From NCBI GenBank assembly GCA_030642995.1, contig DAOWMR010000135.1:1-7239 (forward strand): a stretch of 7,239 nt of DNA, given 5' to 3'. Positions 1 to 6,076 of the stretch are shown here, piece by piece (positions within the stretch are counted from its first letter, which is position 1; each line of letters starts with the position of its first letter). The notes below the pieces were generated by a model. It had not been told where the DNA came from. It saw only the letters and a list, made by a program, of their open reading frames with translations, and did not search any database. A program made the position numbers and the translations under genes. The stretch comes from Spirochaetales bacterium. GTDB taxonomy: Bacteria; Spirochaetota; Spirochaetia; DSM-27196; SLST01.

Positions 1-1452
1 CTGAACAATCTGGGGACGCTCTGGATCAGCAAGGGACGACTTGTCGAGGCCCGAGAAACCCTGCATCGTGCGAGCGAGCTGTCGGAAAAGATTGGAACGC
101 CGCTTGCCTCGTTGCCCGCATACATGCAGTTGGCGGAGATACACGAGGAAAGCGGAGAACTCGAGCAGGCACTTGCCATTCGGAAGAGACTCTACGAGTT
201 GCAGGGACGGGTTTCCAGCGAGCGAGCGCTGAAGCGCATGGCCGCAATGCGTACCGAGAACGAACTCGAACGGAGTCGCTCGGAAGCTGAAATATTCAGG
301 CTCAGGAATGTGGAGCTGGCGGACAAAACGGACCAGCTTGAAGCGGCGAACAGTCGAATGAAACTCATCAATGAGATCGCCCGTGAGATCACCGCCTCCC
401 TGGATCTTGACGAGTTGACCGAATTGCTCTACGAGCGGGTCAACGGTTTGATGGATGCCTCGGTATTCGGGATTGCCCTGCATGATGAGTCGGAAAGGAC
501 GCTGGACTTCGCTCTCTTCATCGAGGAGTCGCAGCACGTTACACCCTTTGTGCGAAGTGTTGACGACATCGATAGTTTCGGAGCTTGGACGGTGAGGAAT
601 TGCAGAGAGATCGTGATCGGCGACGCGGCTCGTGAGTACAAGGCCTTCGTGAGACGTCGAACGCCGCTGACCAGCAGGAACACCAAGTCGCTGGTGTATC
701 TACCTCTGACAATCGAGAACCGGGTTGTCGGCGTACTCACCGTTCAGAGCCAACAGAAGCGGGCATATTCTGATGAGCAGATTGAGCTCCTGCGAGCACT
801 CGCTGCTTTCATTGCCATCGCGCTCGACAATTCACGAAAGCACGCGACCATTCAACACCTGAACGAAGCGATACTGGGTGAGAAGGCTGAACTTGAGTGT
901 GCGTACGATCGAATAGCTCACATGGCCAATCACGACAATCTGACGCAGCTCCCGAACCGGCGCTTGCTCAATGAACTCCTGAACGAACACATCCCTTTGG
1001 CGCGTCGCCAGCGTCGGAAATTTGGGGTGCTCTATCTGGATCTGGATGATTTCAAGCCGGTGAACGATACCTTTGGGCATGCGATAGGGGACACGGTTCT
1101 TGTGAGCGTTGCCGAACGGTTGTGTGCAACAGTTCGATCATCGGACACTGTAGCCAGAATCGGCGGGGACGAGTTCGTCATTATCGTGCGTGATATTGAG
1201 AGCCGTAGCGGTCTGGAGACAATTGCACGGAAGGTGCTGGAGTCACTATCGCTACCAATTTCGGTTGGAGATCAGATTTGCAGGCTTGGGGCAAGCGTTG
1301 GGGCGAGCATGTTCCCACGGGACGGGGAAACCTCCGATGACCTGCTCGGCGCCGCCGACAGAGCAATGTATCGGGTGAAGGAACACGGGAAACTTGGCGT
1401 GAGGTTTGCGAATACCCGTGAGTCCGGTCAGCGAACGGAAATCGCCGATTGA
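1..1452 (+). CDS. TPR-GAF-GGDEF diguanylate cyclase, 5' end outside window
   Basis: Predicted to make cyclic di-GMP from two GTP in the cytoplasm. The frame is open from base 1, so the start is upstream; 483 residues are visible. Residues about 1-70 form TPR-like helical repeats (an LNNLGTLW-type helix, then YMQLAEIHEESGELEQA), probably a protein-binding platform. Residues about 78-122 are a charged coiled coil. Residues about 132-282 fit a GAF domain (ends with VVGVLTVQSQ and a closing helix), whose ligand is unknown. Residues about 312-472 are a GGDEF domain with DNLTQLPNRR, the metal-binding LDLDDFK, the guanine-contacting NDTFGH, and GGDEF at 1162-1176. An RxxD inhibitory site (RSSD, 1135-1146) lies exactly five residues before GGDEF, so product inhibition is expected. 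No membrane segment is visible. In known families TPR-GAF-output proteins can carry an N-terminal Ser/Thr kinase and AAA module; whether this one does cannot be seen. The last 25 bases overlap the Nudix gene tail to tail. Confidence 0.93.
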   Translation: MNNLGTLWISKGRLVEARETLHRASELSEKIGTPLASLPAYMQLAEIHEESGELEQALAIRKRLYELQGRVSSERALKRMAAMRTENELERSRSEAEIFRLRNVELADKTDQLEAANSRMKLINEIAREITASLDLDELTELLYERVNGLMDASVFGIALHDESERTLDFALFIEESQHVTPFVRSVDDIDSFGAWTVRNCREIVIGDAAREYKAFVRRRTPLTSRNTKSLVYLPLTIENRVVGVLTVQSQQKRAYSDEQIELLRALAAFIAIALDNSRKHATIQHLNEAILGEKAELECAYDRIAHMANHDNLTQLPNRRLLNELLNEHIPLARRQRRKFGVLYLDLDDFKPVNDTFGHAIGDTVLVSVAERLCATVRSSDTVARIGGDEFVIIVRDIESRSGLETIARKVLESLSLPISVGDQICRLGASVGASMFPRDGETSDDLLGAADRAMYRVKEHGKLGVRFANTRESGQRTEIAD

Positions 1453-1922
1453 AGCAGAACGTCATCGTCAAATACGAACCGACCGCGCACGTACTCTCCG
1501 GCAAGGACCTTCGGCAGCCATATTCGGTCGTCGTCCCACATCCGATCGTAGGGAATCTCGACTCGTTTGCACCAGAACGGCCGTGCTTCGTCCGTTTCCA
1601 TCATCTCACCTGAATACGATTCCGTAGTGAACACCGTGACTTCCAGTGTGTAACCGTTCGTGAAAACGAACTGCAGGAGCGCCTGCTCGGTGAGTTGACC
1701 CACCACAAGTCCAACCTCTTCGCTGGTTTCTCGCACTGCGGCCTCATATGGCGACTCTCCCGATTCAAGCCGCCCCCCGGGACCATTCACCTTCCCGTGT
1801 CCGAGACCCCGCTTCTTGTCTATCAGCAGGATCTGATCTCCATCCAGCACAAAGAGGATCACCGCGTGTTCCCGCGGCTTGAAGTCGGACCATCCATCGT
1901 CACCAAGTCGTTCCCTTCGCAT
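1428..1922 (-). CDS. MTH1-like Nudix hydrolase (probable 8-oxo-dGTP diphosphatase)
   Basis: A 164-residue Nudix protein, expected to cleave oxidised purine nucleoside triphosphates to the monophosphate and pyrophosphate and so keep 8-oxoguanine out of DNA. The Nudix box occupies residues 50-72 (bases 1707-1775) and has every catalytic position of GX5EX7REUXEEXGU (G50, E56, R64, E65, E68, E69, G71); only the U after RE is Thr, not a large aliphatic residue. The resemblance to human MTH1 runs to the C-terminus: N46 matches MTH1 N33, and the MWDDD stretch (residues 128-132) matches MWPDD, so the base-reading W117, D119 and D120 have counterparts in W129, D131 and D132. The length is close to MTH1 (156). 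An in-frame TGA lies just upstream, so ATG at 1922 is the earliest possible start. The Shine-Dalgarno-like GAGGTGAT is 13 bases away, which is long. It is divergent from hppA and convergent with the cyclase gene. Substrate is inferred, not proven. Confidence 0.92.
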   Translation of the reverse strand: MRRERLGDDGWSDFKPREHAVILFVLDGDQILLIDKKRGLGHGKVNGPGGRLESGESPYEAAVRETSEEVGLVVGQLTEQALLQFVFTNGYTLEVTVFTTESYSGEMMETDEARPFWCKRVEIPYDRMWDDDRIWLPKVLAGEYVRGRFVFDDDVLLQSAISVR

Positions 1923-1930
1923 ACTGCGCT

Positions 1931-1959
1931 TTCATATCACCTCAGTGGAGTGTGTTCAA
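1931..1959 (-). promoter_or_regulatory. Possible sigma70-type promoter of the Nudix gene
   Basis: On the minus strand TTGAAC (1959-1954) and TATGAA (1936-1931) are separated by exactly 17 bases; each matches four of six consensus bases. Transcription would begin at about 1923-1925, almost on the ATG at 1922, giving a leaderless or nearly leaderless message. This conflicts with use of GAGGTGAT as ribosome binding site, because that site would then lie upstream of the transcript. Only one of the two readings can be the main one. Confidence 0.2.
1936..1943 (-). promoter_or_regulatory. Possible ribosome binding site of the Nudix gene
   Basis: On the minus strand this reads GAGGTGAT, a good match to the 16S anti-Shine-Dalgarno. 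It sits 13 bases before the chosen ATG (1922), farther than usual. A nearer ATG at 1935 is out of frame and opens only an 11-codon reading frame ending at 1900. Confidence 0.4.
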
Positions 1960-1966
1960 GTGTGAA

Positions 1967-1996
1967 TTGAAACTGAGAGAGCAAGTATGGTACGAT
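1967..1996 (+). promoter_or_regulatory. Possible sigma70-type promoter of hppA
   Basis: TTGAAA (1967-1972, five of six matches) and TACGAT (1991-1996, four of six) are 18 bases apart. The start of transcription would be near 2003, leaving a leader of about 44 bases before the preferred hppA start at 2047. The position supports the later start, since the alternative ATG at 1987 would lie upstream of the transcript. Pattern match only; the host's sigma consensus is unknown. Confidence 0.3.
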
Positions 1997-2031
1997 CCGC
2001 GGCAACGGTCACGTGCCGGCAATCAGATACA

Positions 2032-2037
2032 GAGAGG
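2032..2037 (+). promoter_or_regulatory. Ribosome binding site deciding the hppA start
   Basis: GAGAGG ends nine bases before the ATG at 2047, a workable distance. It touches the in-frame ATG at 2038 and so is too close to serve it. The protein is a typical membrane pyrophosphatase from the 2047 start, with the first membrane helix beginning at once. Confidence 0.5.
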
Positions 2038-2046
2038 ATGTCGCTA

Positions 2047-4209
2047 ATGCTGGGATTCGTCATTGTCGCGGTGGTAGGTGCTCTTGCATTCGCTGCCATC
2101 AATTTCTACGGAGTCAAGCGCCTGGACGCTGGAACGCCCCTCATGCAGGAGATTGCGGGGGCGATCCAGGAGGGCGCGGACGCGTTCCTTCGTCATGAAT
2201 ACCGAATAATCCTGGGGATCGTACTGGCTATCGCCGTGCTGCTCGGACTGGTGATGTCATGGTATACCGGGGTTGCATTCATCCTCGGCGCCTTGATGAG
2301 CGGCTCAGCCGGGTGGATCGGAATGCGCACCGCCACCCTGGCCAATGTCCGGGTTGCCAATCGCGCGCGTGAGACGTCAAGTCTCGGAAAGACACTTCAG
2401 GTTGCTTTCCGCGGAGGGAGCGTGATGGGGCTTGCCGTAGGCGGATTTGCCCTGCTCGGGCTTGGGATTCTATACGCCGTGTTTGGGCGGCTCCTCGGGC
2501 AGTCCGACCCGGTGAACCTCATGGTGGAGGCCAATTGGCTCGGGATTCATTCTATTCCGTTCACCATGACAGTCTCCGGCTACGCCCTCGGTTGCTCCAT
2601 CATTGCCATGTTCCACCGCGTTGGCGGCGGAATCTTCACGAAAGCCGCGGACATGGGTGCGGATCTCGTCGGCAAGACTGAGGCTCACATACCCGAGGAC
2701 GATCCACGCAATCCTGCAACGATCGCCGACAACGTCGGCGACAATGTTGGTGACGTGGCCGGGCTCGGCGCGGACCTGCTCGAGAGCTACGTGGGATCGC
2801 TGATATCCAGTGTGGTGTTGGCGGCGTACATGTTCTACATCACAACGCAGTCGGGTGGTGACTTCGCGCCGTCACTGGTCTCCAAGCTGATCAGTTTTCC
2901 GATTATGTTCGCTTCTGTCGGGGTGGTTTCCAGCATGATCGGCGTCTTCATCACTCTGGTGAAGAAGATTTCAGACAAACCTCATCATGAACTGAATGTT
3001 GCTACATGGGTGAGCGCCGGACTCACATTGATCGGGAACGGCGTGCTAACCTATTTCGTGTTTCGGGGCGAGCAGTTCCCGCAGATTCTGTCGTTCAACG
3101 CCGGTGTTATGTCGCCCTGGCTCGCTGCGATTCTAGGCATCATAAGCGGCATTGTCATTGGTCGGCTTGCTGAGTACTACACGAGCTACGACTACGGTCC
3201 GACACAGCGGATAGCTGCGGCGAGCCGACAGGGCGCAGCGCTCACGATAACCGAGGGAATGGCGGTCGGCATGAAATCGACTTTCTTTCCGATTATCATG
3301 CTTGCTCTGACGGTCATTGGTGCAAACGCGCTTGCCGGTCTGTACGGTGTGGCGATGGCGGCGGTTGGAATGCTGTCGTTCGTGGTCGCTACGGTATCGG
3401 TGGATACGTACGGTCCCATTGCCGATAACGCGGGGGGCATCAGCGAGATGTGTCGGCTTGACCCGAAGGTGCGAGAGATCACCGACGAACTGGACTCCGT
3501 GGGCAACACCACGGCGGCAATCGGCAAAGGTTTCGCCATTGGGTCTGCGGCCCTGGCGGCCCTGTCCTTGTTTGCCTCGTACCTCTATTCGCAGGTTCGC
3601 CCGGACTCGGTGATCGGTTTCAAACTTGTACTGAACATGATCACACCGATGACCCTGGCCGGCGGGCTGGTGGGCGCGGGATTGCCGTATCTCTTCTCGG
3701 GGATACTCATTGAAGCAGTGGCCAAGGCGGCTCGTCAGATGGTGGATGAGGTGCGACGCCAGTTCAAAGCGGATCCGAAGATCCTGACCGGGGAGTCGAA
3801 GCCGGACTATAGGCTCTGCGTTGAGATTTCGTCCGCCGGAGCACTCTCGGAAATGAAAGGCCCTGCGTTGATCGCTGTGCTGACGCCTCTGTTGACCGGG
3901 TTCCTTCTCGGGCCGGAGTTCGTCGGCGGCCTGCTCATTGGCGCGACGCTTTCGGCAATCATGCTCGCGCTGTATACGGCCAACGCTGGTGGCGCCTGGG
4001 ATAACGGCAAGAAGTACATAGAGCACGGGCATTACGGTGGTAAGGGATCTGAGGCACATGCGGCCGGCGTCGTTGGCGACACCGTTGGTGACCCGCTGAA
4101 GGACACGGTCGGGCCGTCGCTCGATATCCTGATCAAGATCATGGCCGTCGTGTCGCTCATCGGGGTGGGTGTGTTCCAGCGGTACAATCTCCTCGCGCTG
4201 TTCAACTGA
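2047..4209 (+). CDS. hppA: Membrane-bound ion-pumping pyrophosphatase, K+-dependent type
   Basis: An integral membrane enzyme that hydrolyses cytoplasmic pyrophosphate and pumps H+ and/or Na+ outward. It has 720 residues from the preferred ATG, within the usual 660-770, with many hydrophobic segments. The substrate site is clear: DMGADLVGK, then EDDPRNPATIADNVGDNVGD (bases about 2650-2765), and near the C-terminus GDTVGDPLKDTVGPS. NTTAAIGKGFAIGSA (3505-3549) has Ala, not Lys, at the position that sets K+ dependence, so K+ should be needed. The gate helix reads GADLLESYVGS; counted from 2047 its D243 and E246 carry the same numbers as the gate pair of the Na+-pumping Thermotoga maritima enzyme. 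An Na+ or Na+/H+ pump is therefore possible; the ion cannot be settled by eye. ATG codons at 1987 and 2038 are in frame, but they add a polar, unusual N-terminus and are less well placed for the ribosome. The next gene follows after two bases. Confidence 0.97.
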   Translation: MLGFVIVAVVGALAFAAINFYGVKRLDAGTPLMQEIAGAIQEGADAFLRHEYRIILGIVLAIAVLLGLVMSWYTGVAFILGALMSGSAGWIGMRTATLANVRVANRARETSSLGKTLQVAFRGGSVMGLAVGGFALLGLGILYAVFGRLLGQSDPVNLMVEANWLGIHSIPFTMTVSGYALGCSIIAMFHRVGGGIFTKAADMGADLVGKTEAHIPEDDPRNPATIADNVGDNVGDVAGLGADLLESYVGSLISSVVLAAYMFYITTQSGGDFAPSLVSKLISFPIMFASVGVVSSMIGVFITLVKKISDKPHHELNVATWVSAGLTLIGNGVLTYFVFRGEQFPQILSFNAGVMSPWLAAILGIISGIVIGRLAEYYTSYDYGPTQRIAAASRQGAALTITEGMAVGMKSTFFPIIMLALTVIGANALAGLYGVAMAAVGMLSFVVATVSVDTYGPIADNAGGISEMCRLDPKVREITDELDSVGNTTAAIGKGFAIGSAALAALSLFASYLYSQVRPDSVIGFKLVLNMITPMTLAGGLVGAGLPYLFSGILIEAVAKAARQMVDEVRRQFKADPKILTGESKPDYRLCVEISSAGALSEMKGPALIAVLTPLLTGFLLGPEFVGGLLIGATLSAIMLALYTANAGGAWDNGKKYIEHGHYGGKGSEAHAAGVVGDTVGDPLKDTVGPSLDILIKIMAVVSLIGVGVFQRYNLLALFN

Positions 4210-4211
4210 GG

Positions 4212-4478
4212 GTGCGAGCGGAAGAACTCATCGTTGAGATCTATCGTCAGCGATCGGAACTGGTCGAAGCGGGCCGGAAGCCGGTCCGGGTGGTGATGTC
4301 GGCCGAGCACTACCAGCTGATGCAGGGCTATCGGGGCGGGCTGGGAGAACTGGCGAGTCGGGAGATGGACTACCTGGATCCCTACAGGATATTTGATCTA
4401 GAGATCTGCGTCGAAGAGATCGAAACTCCGAACGTCCAGGGCCCCGACGCCGGAGCTGATACCGTCGGTTCCGAATAG
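4212..4478 (+). CDS. Small unknown protein coupled to hppA
   Basis: An 88-residue, acidic, soluble protein that I do not recognise. It begins with GTG two bases after the hppA stop, with no separate ribosome binding site, so translation probably restarts after hppA. Residues about 1-22 look helical and charged; VRVVMSAEHYQLMQGY (about 24-40) looks like a strand followed by a helix; DYLDPYRIFDLEICVEEIE (about 53-71) looks like a short folded motif. The tail from about residue 72 is rich in Gly, Asp and Pro and probably disordered. There is no signal peptide, membrane segment or cysteine pair. The last 81 bases overlap the 3' end of sppA on the other strand. It could be a regulator or partner of the pyrophosphatase, or simply a neighbour. 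The tight spacing and protein-like composition argue that it is real. Confidence 0.65.
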   Translation: MRAEELIVEIYRQRSELVEAGRKPVRVVMSAEHYQLMQGYRGGLGELASREMDYLDPYRIFDLEICVEEIETPNVQGPDAGADTVGSE

Positions 4479-6044
4479 CGGCACAACGGACTCGGGCTGG
4501 ATCAGCAGCGGCTTCCCGGCGAGCTCAAACACATCGCGTATACCGGCCGGACCCGTTGTCGGGAGAGAGAGGCTCGCGAACGGCCGTGCGACCAATCGTT
4601 GCAGGAATGAACGCTTGATTCGCGGGTAGAATGTCACGCGTGCGTGATCGAGGCCGGCTGCGTTTCTTGCACTGTCAATGGCCGCATCCAGTCCGCCCAC
4701 CTGATCCACGAGTCCGATCTTCAGCGCATCAGATCCAGACCAGACCCGGCCCTCGGCGTGTTCTCTCACGGTGTGGACATCCTGACTGCGAGATTCTGAG
4801 ACAAGTTTGAGAAACCGGGAATAGATGGACTCTACATGCCGGTCCAGCTGGGTGAATTCGGCCTCCGAGAGAGGGCGCATGCCGGATTGGGCGTCTGCGT
4901 GGTCGTGGGTTGTGAGAACGGAGTGTGTGACACCGAAGTGCTCCAGCGGGTCGCGGAAGGCGACGGAGAGGGCGATGACTCCGATGCTGCCGGTGAGCGT
5001 TGACGCCTCGGCGAATATCCTGGAGCCCGGCGTGGCGATCCAGTAACCGCCCGAGCCTGCCACTTCGCTCATGGAGACAACCAGTGGTTTGACGGCCGCC
5101 AGGCGGCCGAGTGCGGCTCGAATCTCCTCGCTTGCGGCGGCATCACCGCCGCCGGTGTTGATCCGCAGGACAACGGAGCGAATTGATTTGCGCTTTTCCA
5201 ACGCCTTGATGGACTTGACAACGGATTCCGACCCCACCGAAGCGCCGAAGAGCGGATTGAAGCTGGACTTGCCGCGCCTGATGGCGCCCTCGATGACGAG
5301 AACGGCAACTGTCTTTCCCCGCCCAATGTGGTGAGGGGTCTTCAGGCGTCGTGTTCGGTGCTTCTGTTTCCGCCACTCCGCGATGAGATCCCCGAGGGTG
5401 CTTACCTGGTCAACCCAACCGTCGGTCAGCGCGGACTGCGCGTCCAGAACCTGCCCCTGAAGAAGGGACTCGAGGTCCTCACGCGGTTTGCCGTAACCCT
5501 CGATGATGGACTCGTGGAGCGTTTTCGCGCCCATATCCATCCATGCCTGATATTGCCGGCGATTCAACGGATCAATTGATTCCAGGAGAAATCTGTCCGA
5601 CGCACTCTTGTAGCGGCCGCGGCGAGCCACCCGAATCTGGACGCCGTACCGGTCCAATACTCTCTTGAAGAAGAACGCGGTTCGAAAGAGACCCACGCAG
5701 CGCATCGCTCCGAGGGGGTGCATGACGCGGTGCGTACAACGGGACGCAAGATAGAGATGTGCGTCGGTGTAGTCGGTTGAGTGGAACCAGACCTCTTTGC
5801 CTGCGTCGACAAGCCGGCCGAGGAGATCCCGAATCGATTCAAGTCCGGCAACGAATCCCACCTTGAAGGATGAATCTATCACGACCAGCACACGGTCTAC
5901 CCGTCGTGACGCAATAAGGGATTTCGTCTGGAGGAAGAACCTATCGAACCGAAACGCTTTTCCGGAAAGGGAGACAAGCGGCGATCTGACCGGTGGTGCG
6001 GATTCCCGGTATGTTCCGGAAAGGTTTACTACGGTGTAGCGCAC
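4398..6044 (-). CDS. sppA: SppA-like S49 peptidase without visible membrane anchor
   Basis: A tandem-domain S49 serine peptidase of the long (67K) SppA type, which in known members degrades cleaved signal peptides with a Ser-Lys pair. It has 548 residues from the preferred GTG (E. coli SppA: 618). The N-terminal half carries the general-base Lys in YKSA (K146, bases 5607-5609); the C-terminal half carries the nucleophile in AGSGGYW (S331, bases 5052-5054), followed by STLTGSIGV. The spacing of 185 residues is close to the 200 of E. coli, so the enzyme should be active. Two oddities: the usual SPGG loop reads TGGGD, and the protein starts directly in the first domain, with no signal peptide or anchor helix. 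GTG at 6044 has GGAGGT just upstream; TTG at 6062 gives 554 residues but has no such site. It follows mrp at 14-32 bases and is probably cotranscribed. The 3' end overlaps the small hppA-linked gene. Confidence 0.93.
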   Translation of the reverse strand: MRYTVVNLSGTYRESAPPVRSPLVSLSGKAFRFDRFFLQTKSLIASRRVDRVLVVIDSSFKVGFVAGLESIRDLLGRLVDAGKEVWFHSTDYTDAHLYLASRCTHRVMHPLGAMRCVGLFRTAFFFKRVLDRYGVQIRVARRGRYKSASDRFLLESIDPLNRRQYQAWMDMGAKTLHESIIEGYGKPREDLESLLQGQVLDAQSALTDGWVDQVSTLGDLIAEWRKQKHRTRRLKTPHHIGRGKTVAVLVIEGAIRRGKSSFNPLFGASVGSESVVKSIKALEKRKSIRSVVLRINTGGGDAAASEEIRAALGRLAAVKPLVVSMSEVAGSGGYWIATPGSRIFAEASTLTGSIGVIALSVAFRDPLEHFGVTHSVLTTHDHADAQSGMRPLSEAEFTQLDRHVESIYSRFLKLVSESRSQDVHTVREHAEGRVWSGSDALKIGLVDQVGGLDAAIDSARNAAGLDHARVTFYPRIKRSFLQRLVARPFASLSLPTTGPAGIRDVFELAGKPLLIQPESVVPLFGTDGISSGVGALDVRSFDLFDADL

Positions 6045-6047
6045 GGG

Positions 6048-6053
6048 ACCTCC
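6048..6053 (-). promoter_or_regulatory. Ribosome binding site deciding the sppA start
   Basis: GGAGGT, a full-strength Shine-Dalgarno, lies three bases before the GTG at 6044. The spacing is short but usable. The in-frame TTG at 6062 lies upstream of this site and has nothing similar before it. Confidence 0.5.
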
Positions 6054-6076
6054 AACGGGCAATGATGAGTCTGGAT

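Noticed and set aside
112..114. TTG as the start of the cyclase gene
   Set aside because: The frame is open to base 1 and the upstream codons encode a normal TPR helix, so the gene starts outside the window.
1900..1935. 11-codon minus-strand frame with a strong ribosome binding site, as a leader peptide gene
   Set aside because: Too short and without supporting features such as repeated regulatory codons or an attenuator hairpin; kept only as part of the start-site finding.
1987..2046. ATG at 1987 or 2038 as the start of hppA
   Set aside because: The extra residues are polar and untypical of the family. 1987 would lie upstream of the predicted transcript start, and 2038 touches the ribosome binding site. 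Not fully excluded.
1923..2046. Riboswitch, small RNA or terminator in the only intergenic region
   Set aside because: No conserved riboswitch core and no GC-rich hairpin followed by a T run is visible on either strand; only promoter-like and ribosome-binding sequences are seen.
3133..4059. A 308-codon open frame on the minus strand inside hppA
   Set aside because: Its translation is rich in Arg, His and Gln without domain pattern, and it lies fully antisense to the strongly conserved hppA. It is a by-product of the codon bias of hppA.
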